From Herbaspirillum sp. AP02 (GTDB lineage: Bacteria > Pseudomonadota > Gammaproteobacteria > Burkholderiales > Burkholderiaceae_D), in the NCBI RefSeq assembly GCF_015767275.1, contig NZ_JADWMY010000010.1, positions 62,001-126,000 on the forward strand: 64,000 bases of DNA. Direction: 5' to 3'. Shown here one piece after another: positions 56,126 to 64,000 of the stretch (its first letter is position 1; every line of letters begins with the position of its first letter). A program made the position numbers and the translations under genes. Below the pieces are notes generated by a model. The model worked only from the letters and a program-made list of their open reading frames with translations. It had not been told where the DNA came from and ran no database searches.

Positions 56126-57007
56126 TCAGGTTTTCGTCAGTTTCCATTCAGTCAACAAGGCCTGGACGTCGGGATAGCGCAGTCGCACGCCCAGTTCCTG
56201 CTTGATGCGCTGGTTGGCCAGACGGCGCGATTCCGACATGAAGGACAGCATCATCGGCGAGACGCTGCGTTCCAGCTCGGCACGCGGCAGGCGCGGCGGA
56301 CGGGCCAGGCCGGCGGCGTCGGCCACGGCGTCGAAGTAGTCGGCCATCTTCAGTTGCGTGTCGTCGACGGCATGATAGACGCGGTTGGGCGCGCCCAGGC
56401 GCATGGCAGCGGCGGCAATGCGGGCCAGGTCGTCGCCATGGATGTGGTTGGTATGCACGTCCTCCCCCGCCACCAGCGCCGGCAGGCCCTTTTGCAGGCG
56501 TTCCAGCGGCAGGCGGTCGGCGGCATAGATCCCCGGCACGCGCAGGATGGAAAGGCGACCGTGCCGGCGCCGCGCCCAGGCCCGCAGCACCGTTTCGGCA
56601 TCGACCCGGCGCACGGCGCGCAGGTTCTGCGGGTTGACACGGCGGGTCTCGTCGAAGCTTGCGCCAGCGCAATCTCCGTACACCCCGGTGGTGCTGATGT
56701 AAACCAGGCGCGCACCCTCGGGTAAAATGGCGGCCAAATTGCGGGTACGGCGGTCGATGCGGCCGTCCGACTGCGGGGGTGCCAGGTGCAGGATGGTCGG
56801 CGCCAGGCGTGCCAGGCGGCCCAGTGTCAGGGGCGCGTCGAGGTCGGCGACGATGGGAATGGCACCGGCCGCGCGCAGTTCGGCGCAACGTTCGGGGTGG
56901 CTGGTCACGGCCAGCACGCGATAGCGCGGCAGCAACAGCGGCAGCAGGCGCAGGCCGACATCGCCACAACCCAGGATCAGTACGCGGGGCAGGCCCAGTT
57001 TTTTCAC
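56126..57007 (-). CDS. NAD-dependent epimerase/dehydratase-like protein (YeeZ type)
   Basis: A 293-residue Rossmann-fold protein of the extended SDR class. The nucleotide loop is ILGCGDVGLR (11-20), the Ser/Tyr active-site region reads VYISTTGVYGDCAG, and RVPGIYAADRLPLERL and NHIHGDDLARI match the family. The GTG at 57007 is used as start; a TTG three codons earlier is possible. It is near YeeZ-type proteins, whose substrate is unknown. It is divergent from the ferredoxin reductase gene with only 36 nt between starts. Confidence 0.83.
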   Translation of the reverse strand: MKKLGLPRVLILGCGDVGLRLLPLLLPRYRVLAVTSHPERCAELRAAGAIPIVADLDAPLTLGRLARLAPTILHLAPPQSDGRIDRRTRNLAAILPEGARLVYISTTGVYGDCAGASFDETRRVNPQNLRAVRRVDAETVLRAWARRRHGRLSILRVPGIYAADRLPLERLQKGLPALVAGEDVHTNHIHGDDLARIAAAAMRLGAPNRVYHAVDDTQLKMADYFDAVADAAGLARPPRLPRAELERSVSPMMLSFMSESRRLANQRIKQELGVRLRYPDVQALLTEWKLTKT

Positions 57008-57043
57008 GGTATTCAATCCAAATTTATCCAGAAGCAGAATTGT

Positions 57044-58093
57044 ATGAGTTTCCAAGTCACAGTCCAGCCTAGCGGCCGTCAGTTCTCCTGCGACGCAGGT
57101 GAATCCATCCTCACTGCGGCCATCCGCGCCGGCGTGGGCCTGCCCTACGGCTGCAAGAACGGCGCCTGCAGCTCCTGCAAGGGCAAGCTGGTGGCCGGCC
57201 AGGTGGAGCACGGCCCGCACCAGGAACGCGCCCTCTCGGCGCACGAGCAGCAACTGGGCTTTGCCCTGTTCTGCGTGGCCAAGCCGCAGAGCGATGTCAC
57301 CATCGAGGCCCGCGAAGTGGCCGGCGTGGGCGAAATCCCGGTGCGCAAGCTGCCGGTGCGCGTGGCCAAGCTGGACAAGGTGGCGGACGACGTCATCGTG
57401 CTCTCGCTGCAACTGCCGGCCAACGACCGCCTGCAGTACAAGGCCGGCCAGTATGTGGAGTTCCTGCTGCGCGACGGCAAGCGCCGCAGCTACAGCATGG
57501 CCACCGCCCCGCACAAGGAGGAGCCCATGAGCCTGCATATCCGCCATCTGCCGGGCGGCCTGTTCACCGACCAGGTCTTCACCACCCTGAAGGAGCGCGA
57601 CATCCTGCGCATCGAAGGCCCGCTGGGGACCTTCTTCCTGCGCGAGGATTCGGACAAGCCCATCGTCCTGCTGGCCTCCGGCACCGGTTTCGCGCCCATC
57701 AAGGCCATCGTCGAGCAGCTGGAACATGCCGGCTCCACCCGCCCGATCACCCTGTACTGGGGCGGTCGTCGGCCGCAGGACCTGTACATGGACGCGCTGT
57801 GCCAGCAGTGGCAGCGCGACCTGCCCAACTTCACCTACGTGCCGGTGGTGTCCAACGCCCAGCCGGAAGACCAGTGGAGCGGCCGCAGCGGCTTCGTCCA
57901 TCGTGCCGTGATGGAAGACTTCCCCGACCTCTCCGGCCACCAGGTCTATGCCTGCGGCGCGCCCATCGTGGTCGAATCGGCACAGCGCGACTTCAGCGCC
58001 CAGTGCGGTTTGCCGGACGACGAGTTCTACGCCGACTCCTTCACCTCCGAAGCCGACCTGGCCAAGGCCGTCTCGGACAGCCCGGCAAGCTGA
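57044..58093 (+). CDS. Ferredoxin-reductase fusion (CDP-6-deoxy-delta-3,4-glucoseen reductase type)
   Basis: A 349-residue electron-transfer protein. An N-terminal plant-type [2Fe-2S] domain (Cys37, Cys42, Cys45, Cys77) is followed by an FAD domain (RRSYSMATAPH) and an NAD domain (LLASGTGFAPIKAI, YACGAPIVVESA). The betaproteobacterial proteins of this kind are usually annotated AscD, although no CDP-sugar cluster is present here; a general reductase for an oxygenase or for fatty-acid/ubiquinone chemistry is equally possible. Start at the ATG 57044, where homology begins. Confidence 0.86.
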   Translation: MSFQVTVQPSGRQFSCDAGESILTAAIRAGVGLPYGCKNGACSSCKGKLVAGQVEHGPHQERALSAHEQQLGFALFCVAKPQSDVTIEAREVAGVGEIPVRKLPVRVAKLDKVADDVIVLSLQLPANDRLQYKAGQYVEFLLRDGKRRSYSMATAPHKEEPMSLHIRHLPGGLFTDQVFTTLKERDILRIEGPLGTFFLREDSDKPIVLLASGTGFAPIKAIVEQLEHAGSTRPITLYWGGRRPQDLYMDALCQQWQRDLPNFTYVPVVSNAQPEDQWSGRSGFVHRAVMEDFPDLSGHQVYACGAPIVVESAQRDFSAQCGLPDDEFYADSFTSEADLAKAVSDSPAS

Positions 58094-58236
58094 GCAGCGT
58101 ACTGTCATGCCGGCGTCACGCGCATTTGCGAAGATGCCGCCCAAACCTGACGCCACGCGGCCCGGCGCGATGCGATGAAATTGCAACGGTGGCCCGCCGG
58201 ATGCGCCCGTGAGCGGGTCCGGCGGGAAATTTCTTT

Positions 58237-58265
58237 TTGACGCTATGCGCAAAACGTCCTAATAT
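58237..58265 (+). promoter_or_regulatory. Sigma-70-type promoter of the argD leader
   Basis: TTGACG (58237-58242) and TAATAT (58260-58265) are separated by exactly 17 nt, each one mismatch or so from consensus. Transcription would start near 58272. Confidence 0.75.
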
Positions 58266-58272
58266 TCACCGA

Positions 58273-58341
58273 ATGATCGCCAACGCCACATTTTTACGAC
58301 GTCGCAGCCAACCTGAGAAAGGTTTGCTGCTGCGCGCGTGA
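58273..58341 (+). CDS. Putative Arg-rich leader peptide of argD
   Basis: A 22-codon ORF starting with ATG at the predicted transcription start. It encodes three consecutive arginines (CGA CGT CGC, 58297-58305), a later Leu-Leu-Leu-Arg run, and ends in TGA at 58339. It has no ribosome site, so it would have to be translated leaderless. The Arg triplet abuts the 5' arm of the first hairpin, and a terminator follows 17 nt after the stop, as expected for a ribosome-mediated attenuator. Too short for protein homology; support is positional only. Confidence 0.5.
   Translation: MIANATFLRRRSQPEKGLLLRA
58304..58330 (+). promoter_or_regulatory. First hairpin of the argD leader
   Basis: GCAGCCAACCT (58304-58314) pairs with AGGTTTGCTGC (58320-58330) with one mismatch over a GAGAA loop. 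Its 3' arm GGTTTGC (58321-58327) is also perfectly complementary to GCAAACC (58367-58373) in the terminator loop, and GCCACA (58285-58290) to TGTGGC (58375-58380) in the terminator 3' arm. Confidence 0.55.
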
Positions 58342-58357
58342 AGTGAAACGAATCGCG

Positions 58358-58388
58358 AAGCCACAGGCAAACCCTGTGGCTTTTTTTT
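58358..58388 (+). terminator. Intrinsic terminator in the argD leader
   Basis: AAGCCACAGG (58358-58367) and CCTGTGGCTT (58373-58382) form a 10-bp stem with loop CAAAC, running into eight T residues. It stands 265 nt beyond the ferredoxin-reductase stop and 114 nt before argD. Confidence 0.88.
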
Positions 58389-58502
58389 ATCCGCCATCCG
58401 GGTCTGTCGTGCGCCTACCGCTTCCTGCCAGTGTGTCAGCAACGGTCTGTCCCGCACCATTCCTATCACCCTATCGCAAGCAATCCTTGCAGGAGTCCAT
58501 CG

Positions 58503-59705
58503 ATGCAATACAGCCAGTCCGACGCCAACAAGCTGATGTACGTCACCAACCGCCCCGAGCTGGTCTTCACCGAAGGCCAGGGCATGTGGCTGACCGATCA
58601 TAACGGCAAGCGTTACCTCGACTACCTCCAGGGCTGGGCCGTCAACACCCTGGGTCATGCGCCGCAATGTATCGCCGATGCCCTGGCCGTGCAGAGCAAG
58701 AAGCTGATCAATCCCTCCCCGGCCTTCTACAACCAGCCCTCCATCGAGCTGGCCAAGCTGCTGACCGAGAACTCGGTGTTCGACCGCGTGTTCTTCGCCA
58801 ACAGCGGCGGCGAGGCCAACGAAGGCGCCATCAAGCTGGCCCGCAAGTGGGGCAAGAAGAACCCGGCCGCCAACGGTTCGGCGCGCTTCGAGATCATCAC
58901 CTTCAAGCACAGCTTCCACGGCCGTACCCTGGCCACCATGTCGGCCAGCGGCAAGGACGGCTGGGATACCATGTTCGCCCCGCAGGTGCCGGGCTTCCCC
59001 AAGGCCATCCTCAATGACCTGGACAGCGTCAAGGCGCTCATCGGCGAACACACCGTGGCCGTGATGCTGGAGCCGGTGCAGGGCGAAGGCGGCGTGATCC
59101 CCGCCACCAAGGAATTCATGCAGGGCCTGCGCGCCCTGACCAAGGAAAAGAACCTGCTGCTGATCGTCGATGAAGTGCAGAGCGGCATGGGCCGTACCGG
59201 CCAGCTGTTCGCCTACCAGCATTCCGGCATCGAACCCGACATCATGACCCTGGCCAAGGGCATCGGCGGCGGCGTGCCGCTGGCAGCCCTGCTGGCGCGT
59301 GAAGAGATCGCCTGCTTCGAAGCCGGCGAACAGGGCGGCACCTACAACGGCAATCCGCTGATGACCGCAGTGGGCGTGGCCGTGATCAAGGAACTGTTGA
59401 AGCCCGGCTTCATGGAAGGCGTGCGCGAGCGCGGTCAGTACCTGCGCCAGCGTTCGCTGGAAATCTCGGAAAAGTACGGCTTCGAAGGCGAGCGTGGCGA
59501 AGGCCTGCTGCGCGCCATGCAGTTGGGCCGCGACGTCGGCCCGCAGATCGTCGAAGCGGCACGCAACCTGGAGCCGGTGGGTCTGCTGCTGAACTCGCCG
59601 CGCCCGAACCTGCTGCGCTTCATGCCGGCCCTGAACGTGACCAAGGAAGAAATCGACCAGATGTTCGACATGCTGGAAGTGGTCCTGGCCAAGATCGGGA
59701 AGTAA
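58503..59705 (+). CDS. argD: Acetylornithine aminotransferase
   Basis: ArgD transaminates N-acetylglutamate semialdehyde to acetylornithine with PLP in arginine synthesis and often also acts on succinyldiaminopimelate. The 400-residue class III aminotransferase has the PLP lysine at 252 in [15 protein letters not shown], Asp223 in [15 protein letters not shown], and [19 protein letters not shown] and [19 protein letters not shown] matching the betaproteobacterial ArgD form. The ATG has AGGAG nine bases upstream. Assignment to ArgD rather than another class III enzyme rests on overall resemblance. It is followed after 3 nt by a lipoprotein gene. Confidence 0.87.
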   Translation: MQYSQSDANKLMYVTNRPELVFTEGQGMWLTDHNGKRYLDYLQGWAVNTLGHAPQCIADALAVQSKKLINPSPAFYNQPSIELAKLLTENSVFDRVFFANSGGEANEGAIKLARKWGKKNPAANGSARFEIITFKHSFHGRTLATMSASGKDGWDTMFAPQVPGFPKAILNDLDSVKALIGEHTVAVMLEPVQGEGGVIPATKEFMQGLRALTKEKNLLLIVDEVQSGMGRTGQLFAYQHSGIEPDIMTLAKGIGGGVPLAALLAREEIACFEAGEQGGTYNGNPLMTAVGVAVIKELLKPGFMEGVRERGQYLRQRSLEISEKYGFEGERGEGLLRAMQLGRDVGPQIVEAARNLEPVGLLLNSPRPNLLRFMPALNVTKEEIDQMFDMLEVVLAKIGK

Positions 59706-59708
59706 GCG

Positions 59709-60275
59709 ATGGCGGGGCGCGTGCGGATTGCTTCGAACCGGATGGCCAGCGCGCCATCCACCCGGTCGTCGTTGGCTGCAGTGGCCGCATTGGCCACCGC
59801 GCTGGTGCTGGCCGCCTGCGGCACCACACCGACCGCGCCCCCCATCGAACGGCTGCCCGGCGCCCCGCAATCGCAGGTGCCGGCACTGCCGGCCAGTGAA
59901 AACGGCAATGAAGTGGCGCTCTATGCGCTCTCGCTGATCGACACCGGGTACCGCTTCGGCGGCAAGAATCCCTCGGCCGGCCTGGATTGCAGCGGCATGG
60001 TCTCCTACATCTTCGGTCAGGCCGCCCATTACCGCATCAGCGGCAGCGCCGCCGACATCGCGCGGCGTGGTCGCCAGATCGATCCCTCGCAGCTGCGCGC
60101 CGGTGACCTGGTGTTCTTCAACACCATGAACAAGCCCTTCTCGCACGTGGGCATCTACCTCGGTGACGGCCGCTTCGTGCATGCGCCCTCCACCAACGGC
60201 AAGGTGCACATCACGCGTATGGACAACCCCTACTTCGCCACCCGCTTCGAGATGGCGCGCACCTATTTCAACTGA
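59709..60275 (+). CDS. NlpC/P60-family lipoprotein, putative peptidoglycan endopeptidase
   Basis: A 188-residue protein with a lipoprotein signal (lipobox LAAC, Cys37) and a C-terminal NlpC/P60 cysteine peptidase domain. The catalytic Cys is in GLDCSGMV, the His in FSHVGIYLG, and the third polar residue is in RFVHAPS. It should cut peptide cross-links or stems in the periplasm, like Spr/NlpC. The ATG is 3 nt after the argD stop with GGGAAG in front. Its last 13 nt overlap the convergent GntR gene. Confidence 0.88.
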   Translation: MAGRVRIASNRMASAPSTRSSLAAVAALATALVLAACGTTPTAPPIERLPGAPQSQVPALPASENGNEVALYALSLIDTGYRFGGKNPSAGLDCSGMVSYIFGQAAHYRISGSAADIARRGRQIDPSQLRAGDLVFFNTMNKPFSHVGIYLGDGRFVHAPSTNGKVHITRMDNPYFATRFEMARTYFN

Positions 60276-61033
60276 GTCTCGACCTTGCGGGCCGTGCGCT
60301 TGCGCGGCTTGCCCTCCTGCTGCTGGCGATTGCCGTATTCGCGGATCAGGTTGGCGCTGTAGCGCGTGAAAGCGATATCCATGTGCCGCCGCATGGCCGC
60401 ACGGGCCTGCTCGGGATTGCGCTCGCGCAGGGCCTGCATGATCAGGCCGTGTTCGTCGATGGCTTCCTGCCACACCCGGGTCCCGTCGAAGTGACTGTGC
60501 AGGCGTTCGAACAGCGGTCCCAGGCGGGCATCGAACAATTGCGTCACCAGCCCGACCAGCACGCTGTTGCCGGTCGCCTCGGCCATCCGGATATGGAACA
60601 GCCGGTCAGCCACCAGCGGATCGATGCCGGCCTCGGCATTGGAAATCATCAGCGCATAGGCCTCCTCGATGGCGGCGATCTGTTGCCGGCTGCCATGCTG
60701 GGCGGCGGCATAGGCCACCTCCCCTTCGATCATCTCGCGGGCGCGGATCAGCTCCAGCGGCCCCTCCTCGCCGGACAGGTCACTGCGCCGCTCGCGCTGC
60801 ACCGGCGGGCAGACATAGATGCCCGAGCCCATCCTGACCTCGATATGCCCTTCCACCTCCAGCGCGATCAGGGCCTCGCGCAAGGAGGGCCGACTCACCC
60901 CCAGTTGCAGCGCCAGGTCACGCTCGGACGGCAGGCGCGAACCGACCGCAAACTCGCCATCCACGATCAGCTTGCGCAACTGGTCGCTGATCTGCCGGTA
61001 CAGCCGCTGCGGTTCGATCGCTTCGATGGGCAT
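60263..61033 (-). CDS. FadR-subfamily GntR regulator of the carboxylate operon
   Basis: A 256-residue regulator with a winged helix (RLYRQISDQLRKLIVDGEFAVGSRLPSERDLALQLGVSRPSLREALIALEVEGHIEVRMGSGIYV-like pattern, about 8-75) and an FCD domain (LFHIRMAEATGNSVL, DEHGLIMQALRERN). The ATG at 61033 lies 11 nt past the Ldh stop, so it is last in the TctB-TctA-Ldh operon and probably represses it until the transported acid is present. The basic C terminus (GKPRKRTARK) is unusual. Confidence 0.87.
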   Translation of the reverse strand: MPIEAIEPQRLYRQISDQLRKLIVDGEFAVGSRLPSERDLALQLGVSRPSLREALIALEVEGHIEVRMGSGIYVCPPVQRERRSDLSGEEGPLELIRAREMIEGEVAYAAAQHGSRQQIAAIEEAYALMISNAEAGIDPLVADRLFHIRMAEATGNSVLVGLVTQLFDARLGPLFERLHSHFDGTRVWQEAIDEHGLIMQALRERNPEQARAAMRRHMDIAFTRYSANLIREYGNRQQQEGKPRKRTARKVETQLK

Positions 61034-61044
61034 GTTGTGTGTGA

Positions 61045-62118
61045 TCAGCTCAGGGTGGCGGGAAACTCCAGGCCGTAGGCGGCGGCACTTTCGCGCAGCA
61101 TGGGCGCAATGGTCGGATGCAGCGCCACGCCCTGGGCCATCTGCTCGGTCCGACGCTGCATGCCCCGGTCGCCCGGCATGCGCACCTGGCCCACGCCCGG
61201 ACGCGGCGGATTGTTGCGGCAGGATGCGGCGATATGGTCCATCTGGCGCCGGAAGTCCTGTTCGCCGCCAAAGGCCGAAGGATCGTAGAGCGACATGAAC
61301 ACCGTCGCGCCCCATCCCGCCGGCGGATCGGCACGACCGAAACCGGACAGCCCACCGGTCAGCGCCTCGATCAGCACCGCCAGCCCGAAGCCCTTGTGCC
61401 CGGCCGACAAGCCCCCCAGCGGCAGGATGGTACCGGGTGGGTCGGTGGCCAGCACGGCCGGGTCGCGACTGGGATTGCCGTGGCCATCGATGAGCCATTC
61501 TTCCTCGAACTGCTTGCCGGCCTTGTGCAGGCGGTTGCTCATGCCATTGGTGGTGATCGAGGCCGAGATATCGACCAGGAATGGCGTGCCGGAGGTAGGA
61601 ATGCCGGCCGCAATCGGATTGGGCGTAAATACCGCCTGGGTCCCGCCGAACGGCGCCACGCTCTGCACCGCCGGGTCGGAACTGGCCAGGATCATCATGA
61701 AGCCCTCCTGCGTGGCGCGCAGCAGATAGGCGGCCAGGCAGGCGATGTGATGGCTATGGTGGATGGTCAATGAGGCGGTGCCGTAGTCACGGGCCTTGGG
61801 GATGAGCGCATCGATGCCCTGATGCACCAGCCACGGCCCCGGCAGGCGACGGCCATCCCAGGCCAGTGCAGCGGCGCGTTCGGACAGCACTTCCGGCTGG
61901 CCGGTCTTGGTCATGCTGCCTTTTTCCAGCTCCTTGACATAGGGCGCCAGCAGCGCCAGTCCGTGGGTGTCGTGGCCCAGCAGGTCGCCGTCCACCAGGG
62001 TGGCGGCGACGCTGTCGGCCTTGTCGGCTTCCAGCCCGGCCTTCTGCAGCAGCGTGGTGGCGAACTGACGCAACGCATCAGCGGAAAAACGTTCGGGTGC
62101 AGCCATTGCAACAACCAT
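61045..62118 (-). CDS. Ldh/ComC-family malate/L-lactate dehydrogenase
   Basis: A 357-residue NAD(P)-dependent oxidoreductase of the malate/L-sulfolactate/ureidoglycolate family, which has its own fold. Markers are GHDTHGLALLAPYV, the catalytic His in SLTIHHSHHIACLAAYL, PFGGTQAVFTPNPIAAGIPTSGTPFLVDISAS and GHKGFGLAVLIEALTGGLSG. Two ATGs (62118, 62106) are possible and GGAAAGG lies just before the first. Between the TctA and GntR genes, it likely oxidises the 2-hydroxyacid imported by the TTT transporter. Confidence 0.89.
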   Translation of the reverse strand: MVVAMAAPERFSADALRQFATTLLQKAGLEADKADSVAATLVDGDLLGHDTHGLALLAPYVKELEKGSMTKTGQPEVLSERAAALAWDGRRLPGPWLVHQGIDALIPKARDYGTASLTIHHSHHIACLAAYLLRATQEGFMMILASSDPAVQSVAPFGGTQAVFTPNPIAAGIPTSGTPFLVDISASITTNGMSNRLHKAGKQFEEEWLIDGHGNPSRDPAVLATDPPGTILPLGGLSAGHKGFGLAVLIEALTGGLSGFGRADPPAGWGATVFMSLYDPSAFGGEQDFRRQMDHIAASCRNNPPRPGVGQVRMPGDRGMQRRTEQMAQGVALHPTIAPMLRESAAAYGLEFPATLS

Positions 62119-62165
62119 CCTTTCCTTGCTTGAATCATTGACAGAAACTGAAATTTTTCATGCGC

Positions 62166-63662
62166 TTATGCGGCGACCATGCTCTTCCTGCGCACCAGCC
62201 TGAGCACCAGCGGCAGCAACCACAGCAGCAACGTGATCACGCCCAGCGTGCCGGCGATGGGACGCTCGAAGAAGGCCAGGAACTGACCGTCCGACTTGAT
62301 CATCGAGGTCACGAAATGCTCCTCCAGCATGCCGCCCAGCACCACGCCCAGGACCGCCGGTGCGACCGGGAAACCATTCTCTTCCATCACATAGGCCAAC
62401 AGGCCGAACACCAGCATGATGCCCACATCGGTCACGCTGTTGTTGGTGGCGTAGGAACCGACGATGCAGAACAGCAGGATCAGCGGCATCAGGATGCCAC
62501 GCGGAATGGACAGGATACGCTTGGCCATCTTGATACACCAGAAGCCCAGCGGCAGCATCAGCAGGTTGGCCAGGATGAAGACGAGGAAGATGGCATACAT
62601 CGACACCGGATTTTCGACGAAGATCATCGGCCCCGGATTGAGGTTCTTCATGTACAGCACACCGATGACGATGGCCGTGATGGAGTCCCCGGGGATGCCG
62701 AACACCAGCGCCGGAATCCACGCACCGGCCAACGCCGAATTGTTGGCCGCGCCCGATTCGACGATGCCTTCCGGATGGCCGGTGCCGAACTTCTCCGGCT
62801 CCTTGGACATCTTCTTGCTCATCGCATACGACATCCAGGCCGCGATATCGGCGCCGGCGCCCGGCAAGGCACCCACCAGCGTACCGAGCACGCTGCCGCG
62901 CAGTACCGACTTGGGGTACTTCACCATCAGGCCCCACATGCCCTTGAAGACGTTGCCGACCTCGCTCTTGGCGACCTTCATGGTGAAGTCGCGCGAGACC
63001 GCGAAGCGCAGCACCTCCGACATGGCGAACATGCCCACCATCAGCGGCACCAGCGAGACCCCGCCCAGCAGGTCCGGCTGATCCAGGGTAAAGCGCGGCG
63101 CGCCGGCCGGGTTGCCCATGCCGACCGAGGCGATGAACATGCCCAGGAACAGCGATACGAAACCCTTCAGGGGATTGTCGGAAGCGATGAAGATGGCGCA
63201 GGTCAAGCCCAGCAGCACCAGCCAGAAGTATTCGAAGGAGGAGAACTTCAAGGCCAGCTCGGCCAGCGCGGGCGCGGCCAGGATCAGGACGATGGTCCCG
63301 AACAGGCCACCGATGACCGAGAACACCAGGCTGGCGCCGAGCGCAATCTCGCCCTGCCCCTTCATGGTCATGGCATAGGCTTCGTCGGTGTAGGCCGCTG
63401 ACGAGGGCGTGCCGGGAATACGCAGCAGGCAGCCCGGGATATCGCCCGAGAAGATCGCCATGGCCGTGGCCGAGACCATGGCCGCGATGGCCGGCACCGG
63501 CGGCATGAAGAAGGTCACCGGCACCAGCAGCGCCACGGCCATGGTGGCCGACAAACCCGGCACGGCCCCCATGAACAGGCCGAAGATGGACGAACCGAGG
63601 ATGACCGCCAGCACGTAGGGATCGAACACCATCCCAAAGGCGGCATAGATATTGGCAAGCAT
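62166..63662 (-). CDS. tctA: Tripartite tricarboxylate transporter large membrane subunit TctA
   Basis: A 498-residue integral membrane protein with about 12 helices. GAVPGLSATMAVALLVPVTF near residue 33, LRIPGTPSSAAYTDEAYAMTMKGQGEIALGASLVFSVIGG, and GALPGAGADIAAWMSYAMSKK near 265 are the duplicated TctA signatures. It forms the transport channel for a carboxylate delivered by a periplasmic TctC protein, not in the window. It lies 9 nt after the tctB stop. Confidence 0.92.
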   Translation of the reverse strand: MLANIYAAFGMVFDPYVLAVILGSSIFGLFMGAVPGLSATMAVALLVPVTFFMPPVPAIAAMVSATAMAIFSGDIPGCLLRIPGTPSSAAYTDEAYAMTMKGQGEIALGASLVFSVIGGLFGTIVLILAAPALAELALKFSSFEYFWLVLLGLTCAIFIASDNPLKGFVSLFLGMFIASVGMGNPAGAPRFTLDQPDLLGGVSLVPLMVGMFAMSEVLRFAVSRDFTMKVAKSEVGNVFKGMWGLMVKYPKSVLRGSVLGTLVGALPGAGADIAAWMSYAMSKKMSKEPEKFGTGHPEGIVESGAANNSALAGAWIPALVFGIPGDSITAIVIGVLYMKNLNPGPMIFVENPVSMYAIFLVFILANLLMLPLGFWCIKMAKRILSIPRGILMPLILLFCIVGSYATNNSVTDVGIMLVFGLLAYVMEENGFPVAPAVLGVVLGGMLEEHFVTSMIKSDGQFLAFFERPIAGTLGVITLLLWLLPLVLRLVRRKSMVAA

Positions 63663-63671
63663 GTCGTCTCC

Positions 63672-64000
63672 TTACCAGGCCAGCGGCGTCAGGATGCCCC
63701 AGGGCAGGGGTACCTTGAGCAACTTGTAGAAGATGGTGTGAATGAGCAGCGCGCTGACCAGGGCCACCGGCACGGCCACCATCAGACGGGTGCGGAAGGT
63801 CAGGAACAGCACCAGCAGCAGCACCACGGCGGTGGGCAGGAAGCCCAGTGGTTCCGACACCCAGATGTAGAACAGCAGCGAGGCCGGAACGAGCAGGAAG
63901 GCCAGCACCGCATGGCGGCTGCCGAACCAGTCCGGCAGCGTGAACCAGTGCGCGTCCTGGTCATCGGCACCGGTGGTGGAGATCGTGGAGAGAGTGGTGC
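63672..64000 (-). CDS. tctB: Tripartite tricarboxylate transporter small membrane subunit TctB, 5' end outside
   Basis: The frame stays open to the right edge, giving at least 109 residues. Three hydrophobic helices (AVLAFLLVPASLLFYIW, PTAVVLLLVLFLTF, VAVPVALVSALLIHTIFY) and the end KVPLPWGILTPLAW match TctB. The N-terminal part visible is hydrophilic (ADDQDAHWFTLPDWFGSRH). It pairs with TctA 9 nt downstream. Confidence 0.83.
   Translation of the reverse strand, partial: TTLSTISTTGADDQDAHWFTLPDWFGSRHAVLAFLLVPASLLFYIWVSEPLGFLPTAVVLLLVLFLTFRTRLMVAVPVALVSALLIHTIFYKLLKVPLPWGILTPLAW

Larger units (their letters stand above)
58094..58502 (+). other. Leader region upstream of argD
   Basis: This 409-nt gap contains, in order, a sigma-70-type promoter (58237-58265), a 22-codon ORF (58273-58341), an imperfect 11-bp hairpin (58304-58330), an intrinsic terminator (58358-58388) and 114 nt without obvious signals before argD. 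No alternative promoter between terminator and argD was recognised. Confidence 0.7.

Noticed and set aside
56126..58252. 708-codon minus-strand frame reaching over the ferredoxin-reductase gene
   Set aside because: Only the last 293 codons resemble a protein family; the rest is the antisense of the reductase gene, so the start was set at the GTG at 57007.
60263..60275. 13-nt tail-to-tail overlap of the NlpC/P60 and GntR genes
   Set aside because: Convergent overlaps of this size are common in compact genomes and need no special explanation.

Overview
The window looks like a stretch of a high-GC betaproteobacterial chromosome from the Burkholderiales, most probably the Oxalobacteraceae and close to Herbaspirillum. 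This rests on the gene order leuC-leuD-leuB-asd-fimV-truA-trpF-trpB-trpA-accD, which is typical of that order, and on the general flavour of the proteins. The genus is an inference from memory, not a search result. No rRNA, tRNA, CRISPR array or complete insertion sequence was seen.

Positions 1-16.7 kb form a core-metabolism block read leftwards: accD (cut by the window edge), trpA, trpB, trpF, truA, fimV, asd, leuB, leuD, leuC, an M48 lipoprotein peptidase, aroC and an LplT-PlsC fusion. Intrinsic terminators separate trpA from accD, fimV from truA, asd from fimV, M48 from leuC, and follow aroC. Positions 16.8-27.6 kb carry a mixed housekeeping set: a CBS-domain protein, an Mpo1-like protein, a YihY/BrkB membrane protein, wrbA with a DUF2069 gene, a GlcD-type flavin dehydrogenase, an MHYT-GGDEF-EAL c-di-GMP enzyme, an outer-membrane phospholipase A1 and glutathione reductase.

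Positions 27.6-40.9 kb are transport and regulation. They hold a divergent Fbp-type permease and ATPase, an unknown small protein behind a LexA-like box, and a leftward cyanate/nitrate cluster (PAS histidine kinase, NarL-type regulator, NrtA-like binding protein, permease, ATPase, cyanase, orphan TAXI protein). Upstream are an SDR gene and a FadR-type regulator, followed by a HigBA-like toxin-antitoxin pair with its own palindromic operator. Positions 40.9-49.6 kb hold three transport units: LysR/DUF1445/AAHS-type MFS, aldo-keto reductase divergent from a GntR regulator followed by an OxlT-like MFS, and a CPA1 Na+/H+ antiporter.

Positions 49.7-52.4 kb are the most accessory-looking part: a small coiled-coil protein, what seems to be a decayed serine-hydrolase gene, an AT-rich stretch, a putative type I-secreted RTX-like protein, and a long hairpin between 9-bp direct repeats. 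Positions 52.4-55.9 kb form an Ssu/Tau-type ABC operon with a second, amino-acid-type binding protein. Positions 56.1-60.3 kb carry a sugar-epimerase-like protein, a ferredoxin-reductase fusion, argD and an NlpC/P60 lipoprotein. Positions 60.3-64 kb form a TctB-TctA-Ldh-GntR carboxylate operon cut by the right edge.

The strongest candidates for something undescribed are regulatory. Upstream of argD there is a good sigma-70 promoter, a 22-codon ORF with three consecutive Arg codons, a hairpin and a U8 terminator, which together look like an attenuator. The start codon of the cyanate-cluster histidine kinase lies in the loop of a perfect 16-bp hairpin. A CTGT-N8-ACAG LexA box precedes a 76-residue protein of unknown function.
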